Shown here: positions 52,053 to 62,284 of the stretch, piece after piece
Numbering within the stretch: position 1 is the first letter of the stretch
How the letters are laid out: each line of letters begins with the position of its first letter
Assembly (NCBI GenBank): GCA_942636505.2
Contig: CALOGB020000129.1
Coordinates: forward strand, 124,001-188,000
Source: an uncultured bacterium
Lineage (GTDB): Bacteria; Pseudomonadota; Alphaproteobacteria; Sphingomonadales; Sphingomonadaceae
DNA length: 64,000 nucleotides
Direction of reading: 5' to 3'
Made by a program: the position numbers and the translations under genes
Notes under the pieces: model-generated
Told to the model about the DNA's origin: nothing
The model's database searches: none
The model's input: only the letters and a program-made list of their open reading frames with translations

Positions 52053-53390
52053 TCAGAGTGCCGCCATTGCCGCGGCATGCGCCCGGATCACATCTTGCGT
52101 CGAGGCGTCGCTGTCGAACACGCCGTACCAACCCTGCGGCTCGTGCGGCGGGTCGCCCATATAGGCGAGGTCGCCGCGCTGGAACCGGTGGTCGGCATGC
52201 GGCGTACGCGCCTCGCCGTTCCACGCCCAGAAGTTCGAGCCCGCGAGTGGTCCGCCGGACTTGGCATCGGTTTCGATCGCCGCATAGATCTGACGGTAAA
52301 ACCGATCCTTATACACCGTCGTTATGGTCGGATCATAGGCGGTCTTCCCGTCGCGCGGATAGCCGAACTCCTCGATCACCAGCGGCTTGCCGAGCGTCGT
52401 CGCCAGCCGGATATGCGCGTCGATATAGCCGGCCACCTTGGCCGCGCCGGCGTCATAGGTGCCGGCGAGATCACCTGCGTCCATCCAGGTCCAGTTGTTG
52501 GGCCAGATATGCGTCGTGAGGTAATCGATCGACGGTGAGCGGTGCGCGGTGAGTACGACGTCCTCGCGCTCGATCGAACCCTTGAGCCCCTCCGAACCGG
52601 TCGAGACGAGGTGGTTCGGATCTAGCGTCTTGATGTACCGCGCGGTCTCGTCGATCCAGCGGTAGAAAGCGGGCAGGTTGGGTATGGCCACAGCAGCGCC
52701 ACCAGCGGGGCGTGGCTCGTTCGCCAACTGCCATGCCATGATCGTCGGATCCGCGGCGTAGGCGACGCCCGTCACGGTGTTGGTCCGCGAGACGATCGCG
52801 CGGATATAGTCGCGGTACATCGCCTGCGCCTGGCCGTTGTCGTAGAACGCGGCGTTCCAGTCGGCGAACGCGGGCCACGGATGTGCGGGGTCGTTCATGT
52901 TGATGAACTTGCCGCCGTTGACCCACGTCAGATACGTCATCATCCCGCCCGACCATTCCCAGAAGTTGGTCAGGTAGATCACGCCGGTCATGTCGCGCTT
53001 CGCCATCTCGGCGAGCATCCAGTCGAGGCCCTTGAGCAGATCCTCGTTATAGGTCGCGGTCTTGTCGCGGAAGCCGGGCGTGATCGAGTTCTTGAGCGGC
53101 GAGAGTTCCGCCGACCCGAGGATGCGGAGGTTGCGCACGCCGAGCGCGTTCAAGCGGTCGAGTTCGCGGCCGAGACGCGCGCGGTTGCCGTACGCGGTCT
53201 CCGCGCCGAGCCATGCGCCGTACCAGATGTTGGCCCCGGCATAGCGGTAGGGCTTACCGCCACGCCGGAAATGGGTTCCGTCGACCGTGACGAACGCCGG
53301 CGTTGCGAGCAATCCAGCCAGCCGACCGTTGTTCGTGCAGCCAGCGGCCAGGGCAACGCCCCCCAGCAACGCCGCACGTCGACCGATCAT
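52053..53390 (-). CDS. GH5 beta-mannanase-like lipoprotein
   Basis: A 445-residue GH5 protein, close to the mannanase subgroup. The N-terminus ([18 protein letters not shown]) has paired arginines and a lipobox ending at Cys18, so it is a lipoprotein and perhaps Tat-exported. Catalytic features are [11 protein letters not shown] (Glu225 acid/base) and [13 protein letters not shown] (Glu341 nucleophile). ATG 53390 is used because it gives a proper signal; longer frames add a basic, non-signal leader. It is the first gene of the GH5-CE2-GH3-GH9 operon and would start the attack on mannan or glucomannan. Confidence 0.88.
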   Translation of the reverse strand: MIGRRAALLGGVALAAGCTNNGRLAGLLATPAFVTVDGTHFRRGGKPYRYAGANIWYGAWLGAETAYGNRARLGRELDRLNALGVRNLRILGSAELSPLKNSITPGFRDKTATYNEDLLKGLDWMLAEMAKRDMTGVIYLTNFWEWSGGMMTYLTWVNGGKFINMNDPAHPWPAFADWNAAFYDNGQAQAMYRDYIRAIVSRTNTVTGVAYAADPTIMAWQLANEPRPAGGAAVAIPNLPAFYRWIDETARYIKTLDPNHLVSTGSEGLKGSIEREDVVLTAHRSPSIDYLTTHIWPNNWTWMDAGDLAGTYDAGAAKVAGYIDAHIRLATTLGKPLVIEEFGYPRDGKTAYDPTITTVYKDRFYRQIYAAIETDAKSGGPLAGSNFWAWNGEARTPHADHRFQRGDLAYMGDPPHEPQGWYGVFDSDASTQDVIRAHAAAMAAL

Positions 53391-53668
53391 CGCGTTGTCC
53401 AAGCCATCCCCCTTATACCGCCACCGCGTCGAGCGTCCCCGCCGGACGATTGATCGACCGGTCGGATTGTCTAGCGCCAGAGCCATTGTCTTTAGGTTTG
53501 CATGGCGCGGCGCGCTACCGGGATTTATCATACTTGGAGCAGAACGCGTCGGACGCTGTCTGCCGGGATGGTGCACCTGCATTCCGTGCATCCCAATCGT
53601 ATCAGAACGCGTTTGTCCTCTGCCATCTCGCTAGCCGAGTTGGGTCGCCATCACTGCCGGAGTTGCTC
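53391..53668. other. Divergent intergenic region (GH operon and poxB)
   Basis: 278 bases between the GH5 start on the minus strand and poxB on the plus strand. Both promoters must lie here. I see no clear operator or convincing small gene; the open frame extending poxB upstream begins inside the GH5 gene and is not supported. Confidence 0.5.
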
Positions 53669-55417
53669 ATGTCCAAGACCATCATCGCCGACCTGTTTGC
53701 CGAGACGCTGCACCTGGCAGGCGTCGAGCGGATCTACGGCGTCGTGGGCGACAGCCTCAACGGCCTGACCGACAGTCTGCGGCGGCAGGGCAAGATCGAG
53801 TGGATTCACGTTCGCAACGAGGAGGCTGCGGCGTTTGCGGCGGGTGCGGAGGCGCAGTTGACGGGCAAGCTGGCGGTGTGTGCCGGGTCTTGCGGCCCCG
53901 GCAACATGCACCTGATCAACGGGCTCTACGACTGCAACCGGACGCGCGTGCCGGTGCTGGCGATCGCGGCACAGGTGCCGAGCGGGGAGGTGGGCTCGAA
54001 CTATTTTCAGGAAACGCGGCCGGAAGCGCTGTTCCGCGAATGCAGCGTCTATTGTGAGACGATCTCCGATGCCGACCAGATGCCGCGGACGCTGGAGACC
54101 GCGATCCGGGCGGCGGTCGGCTACCGCGGCGTGTCGGTCGTCGCGATGCCGGGCGATGTCGCGCTGCGGTCGACGACGGGCACGCTGGCACGGTCGAAGG
54201 GTGCACTCTTGCCGCCGCCATCGGTGACGATACCGGCGGAGGCGGATATCGCCGAACTCGCCGCGCTGTTGAACGGTGCGCAGAAGGTGACGATCCTCGC
54301 GGGGCGTGGGTGCCGCACCGCGCATGCCGAGCTCGTAACGCTCGCGGGAATCTTGCAGGCGCCGATCGTCCACGCGCTGGGCGGCAAGGAGTTCGTCGAG
54401 TACGACAACCCCTATGACGTCGGCATGACCGGGCTGATCGGCTTTGCTAGCGGCTACGACGCGATGATGGCGTGCGACGTGCTGCTGATGCTCGGCACGG
54501 ATTTCCCGTATCGGCAATTCTATCCGGAGAAGGCGAAGGTCGCGCAGATCGACCTGATCCCGGAAAACCTCGGTCGGCGGACGGCGATCGATATCGGGCT
54601 GGTCGGCGATGTCGGCGCAACTCTTGCGGCGCTGATTCCGCGAGTGAAGACCGGGCGCGATGGCAGCTTCCTCAAGTCCGCGATCGAGAATTACGCCGAG
54701 TCCCGCAAGGGGCTGGACGATCTTGCCAACGGGAAGCCCGGCAGCGGTGTGATCCATCCGCAGCACATCGCTCGCGTCCTCAGCGAGCAGGCGGCGGACG
54801 ATGCGGTCTTCGCCTGCGACGTCGGCACGCCGACCGTATGGGCTGCGCGCTACCTGAAGATGAACGGGCGGCGGCGGTTGATCGGATCGTTCAACCACGG
54901 ATCGATGGCGAACGCGCTGCCGCAGGCGATCGGCGTACAGTCAGCATACCCAGGGCGGCAAGTCGTGACGTTGTCGGGCGATGGCGGACTGGCGATGCTG
55001 ATGGGTGAATTGCTCACGGTGCGCCAACTCGGGTTGCCGGTGAAGATCATCGTCTTCAACAACGGGACGCTCGGGTTCGTCGAAATGGAGATGAAGGCGG
55101 CGGGCCTGGTCGAGACCGGCGTCGCGCTCGACAACCCCGACTTTGCGGCGATGGCGCGGGCGATCGGGATCCACGGCGTGCGCGTGACCGATCCGGGTGA
55201 TGTCGAGGCGGGAATCCGGGACGTCCTCGCGCATCCGGGGCCGGCGCTGCTCGATGCCGTCACCGCGCGCACCGAACTGTCGATGCCGCCCAAGATCACG
55301 CTGGAGCAGATGAAGGGCTTTACGCTCTACATGGCGAAGGCGATCATCAGCGGGCGCGGCGACGAGGTGGTCGAGTTGGGCAAGACCAATGTCGGCTTGC
55401 TCAAACGTCTATTCTGA
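53669..55417 (+). CDS. poxB: Pyruvate dehydrogenase (quinone), PoxB
   Basis: A 582-residue thiamine diphosphate/FAD enzyme that oxidatively decarboxylates pyruvate to acetate and passes electrons to ubiquinone. Key features are [15 protein letters not shown] (catalytic Glu), [20 protein letters not shown], the FAD-binding middle domain, the TPP motif [20 protein letters not shown] with NN, and the C-terminal membrane-activation segment [20 protein letters not shown]. These match E. coli PoxB from end to end. ATG 53669 follows CCGGAGTTGCTC. It is a single gene followed by a convergent nitronate monooxygenase gene. Confidence 0.93.
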   Translation: MSKTIIADLFAETLHLAGVERIYGVVGDSLNGLTDSLRRQGKIEWIHVRNEEAAAFAAGAEAQLTGKLAVCAGSCGPGNMHLINGLYDCNRTRVPVLAIAAQVPSGEVGSNYFQETRPEALFRECSVYCETISDADQMPRTLETAIRAAVGYRGVSVVAMPGDVALRSTTGTLARSKGALLPPPSVTIPAEADIAELAALLNGAQKVTILAGRGCRTAHAELVTLAGILQAPIVHALGGKEFVEYDNPYDVGMTGLIGFASGYDAMMACDVLLMLGTDFPYRQFYPEKAKVAQIDLIPENLGRRTAIDIGLVGDVGATLAALIPRVKTGRDGSFLKSAIENYAESRKGLDDLANGKPGSGVIHPQHIARVLSEQAADDAVFACDVGTPTVWAARYLKMNGRRRLIGSFNHGSMANALPQAIGVQSAYPGRQVVTLSGDGGLAMLMGELLTVRQLGLPVKIIVFNNGTLGFVEMEMKAAGLVETGVALDNPDFAAMARAIGIHGVRVTDPGDVEAGIRDVLAHPGPALLDAVTARTELSMPPKITLEQMKGFTLYMAKAIISGRGDEVVELGKTNVGLLKRLF

Positions 55418-55447
55418 GCGAGCCGAGATCGGTCGGTGCCGGGTCCG

Positions 55448-56407
55448 TCAGAGCGAAAGACGGGCCCGCGCCGCGCGGTATTCGCGTTCGAGACGATCGA
55501 CGCGGTCGGCGACGCTTTCGACCTCGGTGACCGCGCCGATGCCCTGGCCCGAGCCCCAGATATCTTTCCACGCCTTGGGCTTGGAACCGTTGCCGCCGCC
55601 GAAGTCCATCGTCTTCAAATCGCCCTCGGGGAGGTTGTCGGGATCCATTCCCGCCGCTTGAATCGACGCGCGCAGGTAATTGCCGTGCACGCCGGTGAAG
55701 AGGTTGGAATAGATGATGTCGGACGCCTTGCCGGCGACGATGCCGTCCTTGTACGCCTGGTCCGCGTTCGCCTCGGTCGTCGCGATGAACGGCGAACCGA
55801 TATAGCCGAAGTCCGCGCCCATCGCCTGCGCGGCGAGGACGGCGTCGCCGGTCGCGATCGAGCCCGACAGCGCGAGCGGACCGTCGAACCACTGACGGAT
55901 TTCCTGGATGATCGCGAACGGTGACAGCCGACCGGCATGGCCGCCCGCACCGGCAGCGACTGCGATCAGGCCGTCGGCGCCCTTCTCGATCGCCTTCCGC
56001 GCGAAACGGTCGTCGATCACGTCGTGGAGCGTGATGCCGCCCCAGCCATGCACCGCGGTGTTGAGGTCTTCGCGCGCGCCGAGCGAGGTGATGACGATCG
56101 GCACCTGCCACTTCGCGCACGTCGCGAGGTCGCTTTCGAGCCGATCGTTGGATTTGTGGACGATCTGGTTGACCGCGAAGGGGGCTGCCGGGCGGTCGGG
56201 ATTGGCGCGGTTATGTGCGCTGAGTTCCTCGGTGATCCGGTGGAGCCACTCGTCGAGCATAGCCTGCGGGCGCGCATTGAGCGCGGGGAACGAGCCGACG
56301 ATACCGGCCTTGCACTGCGCGATCACCAGATCGGGGCCGGAAATTATGAACAGCGGCGAGCCGATGACGGGCAGGCGCAAGTTTTTTAGAATGGCGGGTA
56401 CGGTCAT
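55448..56407 (-). CDS. Nitronate monooxygenase (2-nitropropane dioxygenase family)
   Basis: A 319-residue FMN enzyme of the NMO family. The TIM barrel shows LPVIGSPLFIISGPDLVIAQ, PIVITSLGAREDL, GADGLIAVAAGAGGHAGRLS and LSGSIATGDAVLAAQAMGADF for the FMN phosphate site. It oxidises alkyl nitronates, although many members have unknown physiological substrates. ATG 56407 is used. It lies 91 bases after the end of paoC, with a strong hairpin between them, and should have its own promoter. Confidence 0.88.
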   Translation of the reverse strand: MTVPAILKNLRLPVIGSPLFIISGPDLVIAQCKAGIVGSFPALNARPQAMLDEWLHRITEELSAHNRANPDRPAAPFAVNQIVHKSNDRLESDLATCAKWQVPIVITSLGAREDLNTAVHGWGGITLHDVIDDRFARKAIEKGADGLIAVAAGAGGHAGRLSPFAIIQEIRQWFDGPLALSGSIATGDAVLAAQAMGADFGYIGSPFIATTEANADQAYKDGIVAGKASDIIYSNLFTGVHGNYLRASIQAAGMDPDNLPEGDLKTMDFGGGNGSKPKAWKDIWGSGQGIGAVTEVESVADRVDRLEREYRAARARLSL

Positions 56408-56453
56408 GCCAGTTTTCTAGCGCAACCTATTCGCGCGCGCCAGAGCCGGTTTT

Positions 56454-56492
56454 GCCCTCCACCCAGGCTGCTGAGGCTGCCGGGTGGAGGGC
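56454..56492. terminator. Hairpin after the paoABC operon
   Basis: GCCCTCCACCC and GGGTGGAGGGC form a perfect 11-base-pair stem around a 17-base loop, directly after the paoC stop on the minus strand. No T-run follows on that strand (AAAACC), so efficiency as an intrinsic terminator is uncertain. Confidence 0.6.
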
Positions 56493-56498
56493 AGGGTA

Positions 56499-58691
56499 TC
56501 AGGCCATCTTGCCGATGACCTTGTCGAGCGTCAGCGGGTATTCACGGATGCGGACGCCGCAGGCGTTGTAGACCGCATTGGCGATCGCCGCGCCGACGCC
56601 GCAAAGGCCCAGTTCGCCGATACCCTTGGCCTTCATCGGCGAGGACTTCTCGTCGAGTTCGTCCATGAAGAACACGTCCTGCATCGGAATGTCGGCGTGC
56701 GCGGGCACGTGATATTCGGCGAGATCGTGGTTGACGAAATAGCCGAACCGCGTGTCGACGATCGCATCCTCCATCAGTGCCGCACCGACGCCCATCGTCA
56801 TCGCGCCGATCACCTGGCTGCGCGCCGATTTCGGGTTGAGGATGCGGCCCGCGGCGAATGCACCGCTCATGCGGCGGACGCGGATTTCACCGGTCGCCGA
56901 GTCGACGCCGACCTCGACGAAATGTGCGCCGAACGTGGCCTGCGCGTACGTCTTGGTAAGGTCGCCGAACTCGATCGAATCCTCCGCCGACAGCCCGGCA
57001 TCGCCTGCGGCATCCGACAGCGAAACGCTGCGGTTGCCCGACTTTACCTTGCCGTCCTCGAACACGACGTCAGTCGAATTGAACCCGAGTTTCTGCGCGA
57101 CCCGCTCGCGCAACGCCATGCATGCCGCATAGACGCCCGCGGTCGAGCTGTTGCCGCCCCACTGGCCGCCCGAACCCGACGAGGCCGGGAAGCTGCTGTC
57201 GCCGAGCAGGACGATCACCTTGTCCATCGGCACGCCCATCATCTCGGCCGCGGTCTGCGCGATGATCGTGTAGCTGCCCGTGCCGATGTCGGTCATGTCG
57301 GTGGCGACGGTGACGACGCCCTTCTTGTCGATCCCGACGCGCGCGCCCGACTTCATCGTGACGTTGTCGCGGAACGCCGACGCCATGCCCATGCCAACCA
57401 GCCAGCGGCCGTCGCGGACCTGCCCCGGAACCGGGTTGCGCTTGTTCCAGCCGAAGCGTTCGGCGCCGGTCTTCAGGCAGCCGACGAGGTCACGCTGCGA
57501 GAATTGGCGCGACGGCTTTTCCGGATCGACCTGCGTATCGTTGATGATGCGCAGCTGGACCGGGTCCATCTTCAGCTTCTCGGCCAGTTCGTCCATCGCC
57601 GCTTCGAGCGCGAGCAGGCCGACGGCCTCGCCGGGTGCGCGCATCGCGTTGCCCTCGGGGAGATCGAGCACGGCCAGACGCGTCGCGGTCATGCGGTTGG
57701 CGCCGGCGTAGAGCAGGCGGGTCGCATTCGGCGCGGTCTCGGGACCACCACCGGGCAAATCGCCCGACCAGCTCTCATGCGCGATCGCGGTGATCTTGCC
57801 GTCCTTCTGCGCACCGATACGAAGGCGCTGGATCGTTGCCGGGCGATGCGTCGTGTTGTTCATCACGTGCGGGCGGGCAAGCGCGAGCTTCACCGGACGT
57901 CCGCCGATCGCGCGCGAGCCGAGCGCTGCCATGACCGCGTCGCTGCGGACCCACAGCTTCGAGCCGAAGCCGCCACCGACATAAGGCGACATCACGTGGA
58001 TGCTTTCCTTCGGCAGCAGCAGCGTCTCGCTCATGTCGCCGACCGCCCAGTTGATCATCTGGTTCGACGTCCAGAGCGTGAGCTTGCCGTCCTTCCACGC
58101 CGCGGTGGTGGAGTGTGGCTCCATCATCATATGGCTCTGGTCGGGCGTGGTGTAGCGCTCGTCGAGCTTGACCGGCGCCTTGGCGAACGCACCGGCGAAG
58201 TCGCCGACGGCGGTGTCGGGGGTACCACTCTTGGGCTTGGTGGCGGAGCCCTGTGCGGCGGCAAGGTCAAACTTGCCCGAAGCCCGCGCGTAGTTGACGC
58301 GGAGCAGCTTGGTAGCTGCCCGCGCCTGTTCGAACGTCTCCGCGACGACGACCGCGACGGCCTGGTCGTAATGCTGGACGTCCGGGCCGGCGAGCATCCG
58401 CGCGGTGTGGTTCTTGGCTTTGCCGAGCTTGCCGGCATTCTGGTAGGTGACGACCGCGAGCACACCGGGAGCGACCTTCGCGTCGGCGTCGTCGATGCTC
58501 TCGATCCGGCCCTTGGCGATCGCCGAGCCGAGAATGTAGCCATAGGCGGCGTTTGGTGCGACGTCGTTGCGCTCATAGGCGTAGTGCGCGGTGCCGGTGG
58601 TCTTCAGCTTGCCGTCGACGCGATCGAGCGGCTTGCCGAGCACCTTCATGCGGTCGGTCGGGTTCGCCGTGGCGGGGGTATCGAACTTCAT
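56499..58691 (-). CDS. paoC: Aldehyde oxidoreductase molybdenum-binding subunit (PaoC)
   Basis: A 730-residue molybdopterin cytosine-dinucleotide subunit of the xanthine oxidase family. Motifs include YVGGGFGSKLWVRSD, APGEAVGLLALEAAMDELA, GSGGQWGGNSS and, near the C-terminus, KGIGELGLCGVGAAIANA with the catalytic Glu. Length agrees with E. coli PaoC (732). Together with paoA and paoB it forms a periplasmic aldehyde oxidase. The ATG is five bases after the paoB stop. No PaoD/XdhC-type maturation gene is in the window. Confidence 0.92.
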   Translation of the reverse strand: MKFDTPATANPTDRMKVLGKPLDRVDGKLKTTGTAHYAYERNDVAPNAAYGYILGSAIAKGRIESIDDADAKVAPGVLAVVTYQNAGKLGKAKNHTARMLAGPDVQHYDQAVAVVVAETFEQARAATKLLRVNYARASGKFDLAAAQGSATKPKSGTPDTAVGDFAGAFAKAPVKLDERYTTPDQSHMMMEPHSTTAAWKDGKLTLWTSNQMINWAVGDMSETLLLPKESIHVMSPYVGGGFGSKLWVRSDAVMAALGSRAIGGRPVKLALARPHVMNNTTHRPATIQRLRIGAQKDGKITAIAHESWSGDLPGGGPETAPNATRLLYAGANRMTATRLAVLDLPEGNAMRAPGEAVGLLALEAAMDELAEKLKMDPVQLRIINDTQVDPEKPSRQFSQRDLVGCLKTGAERFGWNKRNPVPGQVRDGRWLVGMGMASAFRDNVTMKSGARVGIDKKGVVTVATDMTDIGTGSYTIIAQTAAEMMGVPMDKVIVLLGDSSFPASSGSGGQWGGNSSTAGVYAACMALRERVAQKLGFNSTDVVFEDGKVKSGNRSVSLSDAAGDAGLSAEDSIEFGDLTKTYAQATFGAHFVEVGVDSATGEIRVRRMSGAFAAGRILNPKSARSQVIGAMTMGVGAALMEDAIVDTRFGYFVNHDLAEYHVPAHADIPMQDVFFMDELDEKSSPMKAKGIGELGLCGVGAAIANAVYNACGVRIREYPLTLDKVIGKMA

Positions 58692-58696
58692 GGCGA

Positions 58697-59647
58697 TCAG
58701 GCCTTCGCTTCTTCGAACACGGCGCCGATGGTGCGTTCGACCAACGGCAGCTTGAACGCATTCTGTGATGTGGTGCGGGCGCCGGCGAGGACTGCCGATG
58801 CGGTCGCCTTGGCGCCATTCGGCATCTGCGCCTCGGCGGATTCGACGCGCCACGGCTTATGCGCGAGGCCACCGAAGGCGAGACGGCCGCGACCGCCGGG
58901 CTGGATCACGGCAGCAACCGAGATCAGCGCGAACGCGTAGGACGCACGATCACGCACCTTCTGATAGATGTGCGTGCCGCCGATCGGCTTTGGCAACGTT
59001 ACCGCCGTGATGAGTTCGCCGGGCGCAAGCGAGGTCTCGATATTCGGCGTCGCGCCTGGGAGACGGTGGAAGTCCGCGATCGGGATCGCGCGCGTCTGAC
59101 CGGCAGCGTTCACCGTCTCGACGGTAGCATCGAGTACGCGCATCGCGACGGCCATATCGCTTGGGTGCGTCGCGATGCACGCGTCGCTCGTACCCATCAC
59201 GGCCAGGTTGCGGTTGAACCCGCCGATCGCCGCGCAGCCGCTGCCGGGCTGGCGCTTGTTGCAGGGCTTCGTGGTGTCGTAGAAATACGGGCACCGCGTC
59301 CGCTGGAGCAGATTGCCCGCGGTCGTCGCCTTGTTGCGCAACTGGCCCGAAGCGCCGGACACCAGCGCGCGGCTGAGCACACCGTAATCCTTCCGCACGC
59401 GCGCATCGGCCGCGAGGTCGGTGTTGCGGACGAGCGCGCCGACACGGAGGCCACCATCCGAGGTTGGCGTGATCTTGTCGAGGCCAAGGCCGTTGACGTC
59501 GATCAGATGCTGCGGCGTCTCGATCTGGAGCTTCATCAGGTCGAGCAGGTTCGTGCCGCCCGCGATGAACTTCGCGCCTGGCGTGCGGACTGCAGCGCTG
59601 GCAGCTTCCTTCGCCGAGGTGGCGCGCTCGTAGGTGAAGGCCTTCAT
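58697..59647 (-). CDS. paoB: Aldehyde oxidoreductase FAD-binding subunit (PaoB)
   Basis: A 316-residue FAD subunit. The FAD loop is [20 protein letters not shown], with [20 protein letters not shown] for the second FAD contact. The Cys-rich insert ([26 protein letters not shown]) is the additional 4Fe-4S site seen in E. coli PaoB. ATG 59647 overlaps the paoA stop by four bases (ATGA). It should relay electrons between the molybdenum subunit and the 2Fe-2S subunit. Confidence 0.93.
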   Translation of the reverse strand: MKAFTYERATSAKEAASAAVRTPGAKFIAGGTNLLDLMKLQIETPQHLIDVNGLGLDKITPTSDGGLRVGALVRNTDLAADARVRKDYGVLSRALVSGASGQLRNKATTAGNLLQRTRCPYFYDTTKPCNKRQPGSGCAAIGGFNRNLAVMGTSDACIATHPSDMAVAMRVLDATVETVNAAGQTRAIPIADFHRLPGATPNIETSLAPGELITAVTLPKPIGGTHIYQKVRDRASYAFALISVAAVIQPGGRGRLAFGGLAHKPWRVESAEAQMPNGAKATASAVLAGARTTSQNAFKLPLVERTIGAVFEEAKA

Positions 59648-60288
59648 GCGGAACGCTCCGTACCGGCGACGTCGTGGATCGCGTCGATAATGTTCGCATA
59701 GGCACCGCAGCGGCAGATGTTGCCGCTCATTCGCTCGCGCAGTTCGTCGGTGGTCACCGTTGGCTGAGCCGAAATATCGCCAGTCACGTGGCTGGGGATG
59801 CCCGCCTTGATCTCGCCGAGCGTCGCGACGGCCGAGCAAATCTGGCCGGGGGTGCAATAGCCGCACTGATAGCCATCATGCTTGACGAACGCGGCCTGCA
59901 TCGCATGCAGCTTCTCGGGGGTGCCGAGGCCTTCGATCGTCGTGATCTCTTCGCCTTCGTGCATGACCGCAAGCGTCAGGCAGCTGTTGATGCGGCGACC
60001 CTCGACGATGACCGTGCACGCGCCGCACTGGCCGTGGTCGCAGCCCTTCTTGGTGCCGGTGAGCTTCAAATTTTCACGCAGCGCGTCCAGCAGCGTGGTC
60101 CGCGTATCGACAATGATCTTGGTGGTGCGACCATTGACCTTGAGCGTCACGGGCATCGTCGGCGGGGCCGACTGCGCGGTACCCTGCGTCTGAGCCTGTA
60201 CGGCGGGCGCCGCAACCAACGTAGCCGACGCGACACCGCCGGCGATCACGCCACGGCGCGACACCGGAAAACCTTCATCCTGATGCAT
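59644..60288 (-). CDS. paoA: Aldehyde oxidoreductase 2Fe-2S subunit, Tat-exported (PaoA)
   Basis: A 214-residue iron-sulfur subunit. The N-terminus carries a Tat signal ([20 protein letters not shown]) that would export the folded complex. The plant-type 2Fe-2S domain shows [16 protein letters not shown] and SCLTLAV; the alpha-helical 2Fe-2S domain shows [12 protein letters not shown] and GNICRCGAY. The start at ATG 60288 opens the paoABC operon. The upstream region to 60399 should hold its promoter and that of the small plus-strand gene. Confidence 0.94.
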   Translation of the reverse strand: MHQDEGFPVSRRGVIAGGVASATLVAAPAVQAQTQGTAQSAPPTMPVTLKVNGRTTKIIVDTRTTLLDALRENLKLTGTKKGCDHGQCGACTVIVEGRRINSCLTLAVMHEGEEITTIEGLGTPEKLHAMQAAFVKHDGYQCGYCTPGQICSAVATLGEIKAGIPSHVTGDISAQPTVTTDELRERMSGNICRCGAYANIIDAIHDVAGTERSA

Positions 60289-60398
60289 ATCAAATCCCTG
60301 TATCTGCTAGAGTAACGGGCGAGAGCGGGCAAAGTTGCGCTGCTCCGCAATTGGTTCCGTGAATTTTGCGTCATAAAAATCTGCGATAGGGTATTGAA

Positions 60399-60599
60399 AT
60401 GCGGACAGTTTCTTCCAGCGTGTCGGTGCGACTGTATCATCTCGACGACAGCGGCGAGGGCGGGGCTGCGACGACGCTGTTTTATGGTCCGCTCGGGGAG
60501 GCCCTGACGATCGCAGCGCAGCAGGAAGAGGATGTGCAAGCGGGGTTGTATCTTGCCACCGAGAACGACGTCGTCGCGTATCTTGATCTGGAGGAGTAG
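60399..60599 (+). CDS. Small acidic hypothetical protein
   Basis: A 66-residue acidic protein beginning MRTVSSSVSVRLYHLDDSGE. It has a mixed alpha/beta look with a conserved-type LFYGPLGEALTIAAQQEEDV segment and ends LDLEE. No family is recognised. The Shine-Dalgarno region (GGGTATTGAA) is weak. Its codon use is in keeping with neighbouring genes, which supports it as real. Divergent from paoA with 110 bases between the starts. Confidence 0.6.
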   Translation: MRTVSSSVSVRLYHLDDSGEGGAATTLFYGPLGEALTIAAQQEEDVQAGLYLATENDVVAYLDLEE

Positions 60600-60643
60600 C
60601 GCTAAGCGAGCGATCTCTTATTGCGATCCGCCACCCCGATAGC

Positions 60644-60749
60644 ACCACCCCGGCGAAGGCCGGGGCCCAATTGGAAAGCTGGCCGTAACGGAGCGGTGCC
60701 AGCCGTTACTAAGCGCTCCCAATTGGGCCCCGGCCTTCGCCGGGGTGGT
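60644..60749. repeat. Perfect 31-base inverted repeat pair
   Basis: The arm at 60644-60674 (starting ACCACCCCGGCGAAGGCC) and the arm at 60719-60749 are exact reverse complements over 31 bases, separated by 44 bases. The spacer itself holds a partial match (GTAACGG, with its reverse complement CCGTTAC). Each arm also folds on itself (CCCCGGC/GCCGGGG). The pair lies between the small acidic protein gene and the end of a flavoprotein gene on the other strand. It looks like a repetitive intergenic element rather than a transposon end; no transposase is nearby. Confidence 0.85.
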
Positions 60750-60766
60750 ATTTGTGTTCAAATGCT

Positions 60767-62182
60767 TCAAGTTCCCGGCGTGAAACCGTCGTCGCGATCC
60801 GGCGGGGTAGGCGAATGCACCTCGCTACATATCGAACGAAGCGCACCCTTCATCCCCTCCTCGAACGTTGGATGGTAAATCGGCAGATCGAGCACCTCGG
60901 TCGCGGTCCAGCGGCTCTGGATCGCCCACGCGATCAGGTGCGCGCTATGCTCGACTGCCGGTCCCGCCATCGTCGCACCGGTCAGGCGCCCGTCGCGGCG
61001 ATCGGCGTAGAACCGGACCAACCCCGCATTGCATGCCTCAACCTTCGCCCGGCCCTGATCGTCATACGACGCGGTACCGATGACAGTGTCGGCATCGTCA
61101 TCCTTGGCGATCTTGCCGATGACCGCGACGTTAGGATGCGTAAAGGTGATCGCGAACGGCACGGTACGCTTGCCCGGCGTCACCTCGGGATAGCTCGCCG
61201 CGTTCCGCCCCGCGATCATGCCCTCTGCCGATGCCTCGTGCAGTACCGCGCGGTCATGGTCCGCGTCGCCGGCGATGAAGATAGGCGCGGTGCCACACTG
61301 CATCGTCTCGCAGTCATAGTCCGGCATGCCGTGGTCATTGAGCGCAAGTCCGGTCGTTTCCAGTCCGATGCCCTTGATTCTTGGCGGACGCCCGGTCGCG
61401 ACGAGCAGATAGTCGAAGCGCTGCTCACCCGATGCGGAACCACTCCAGGCCAGCTTGACGCCATCACCGTCAGGCTCGACCGTGAGTTCAACACCCAGCA
61501 GGATCGGCATCTCGCGCGACAAGATCGCGTGATACGCCTCGGCGACGTGGCGGTCCTTCAGTCCGCCAATCGTCTCGCCCGTGTCGAACACCATCGTGTC
61601 GACGCCAAGCCGTGCCATTGCCTGTGCCAATTCCAGCCCCAGCGCGCCCGCGCCGATGACGCCGAGCGAGTTCGGAAGGTCCTTTAGGTCAAAGATGCTC
61701 TCGTTGGTCAGCACTCGGTCGCGCACGCCGTCGAACATCTCGGGGATCGCAGGGCTCGATCCGGTCGCGATCACCACGGACTTCGCGTGTACCTCGCTGC
61801 CGTCACTGAACGACAGGATCGTCGCACCCGCAAATTTGGCGCGTGCTTTGATCTTCACCTCCTCGGGCAGCTTGTCGATCGAGGTCTCGACGCCGGCGAC
61901 GAACGCGTCGCGCTCCTTACGGACCCGCGCCATCACCGCGACACCATCGACCTTGCCCGACGCCTCTACCCCGAACACTGACGCATGCTCGACCGCATGC
62001 ATCGCGTTACCGGCCGCAATCAACAGCTTGGAGGGCATACATCCCACGCTCGCACAGGTCGTGCCGCCGAAGCCTTCGTCGATCAGCAACGTCTTGGCGC
62101 CGTTGCGTCGCGCGCTGCGCTCGGCGGCGAGGCCGGCGGTTCCGGCACCGATGATTGCCACGTCGCAGGTCAGCTTCGTCAT
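60767..62182 (-). CDS. FAD-dependent pyridine nucleotide-disulfide oxidoreductase (dihydrolipoamide dehydrogenase-like)
   Basis: A 471-residue flavoprotein. The N-terminal FAD motif is DVAIIGAGTAGLAAERSARR. The redox-active disulfide is in GGTTCASVGCMPSK (CxxxxC). The NAD-binding motif is GVIGAGALGLELAQAMARLG, and FIAGDADHDRAV contacts FAD. The C-terminal active site HPTFEEGMK keeps the His-x4-Glu dyad. It could be a lipoamide dehydrogenase or a related disulfide reductase; no 2-oxoacid dehydrogenase genes are nearby to decide. ATG 62182 is divergent from a GST gene. Confidence 0.9.
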   Translation of the reverse strand: MTKLTCDVAIIGAGTAGLAAERSARRNGAKTLLIDEGFGGTTCASVGCMPSKLLIAAGNAMHAVEHASVFGVEASGKVDGVAVMARVRKERDAFVAGVETSIDKLPEEVKIKARAKFAGATILSFSDGSEVHAKSVVIATGSSPAIPEMFDGVRDRVLTNESIFDLKDLPNSLGVIGAGALGLELAQAMARLGVDTMVFDTGETIGGLKDRHVAEAYHAILSREMPILLGVELTVEPDGDGVKLAWSGSASGEQRFDYLLVATGRPPRIKGIGLETTGLALNDHGMPDYDCETMQCGTAPIFIAGDADHDRAVLHEASAEGMIAGRNAASYPEVTPGKRTVPFAITFTHPNVAVIGKIAKDDDADTVIGTASYDDQGRAKVEACNAGLVRFYADRRDGRLTGATMAGPAVEHSAHLIAWAIQSRWTATEVLDLPIYHPTFEEGMKGALRSICSEVHSPTPPDRDDGFTPGT

Positions 62183-62284
62183 AAGTCTCTCCGTTGCCGG
62201 AGAATTCCGGGGCCGCGGTCAACGAAACCTTCGATGCCGCCCAGCCGTTCCGCGGTGCAGCACATTCCTAGTCGAAGGACGCTT

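Noticed and set aside
56484..58940. Plus-strand 818-codon open frame
   Set aside because: It is antisense to paoC and the end of paoB; composition is that of a shadow frame.
60644..60749. Insertion sequence ends
   Set aside because: No transposase frame lies between or near the arms, and the 44-base spacer is too short for one.
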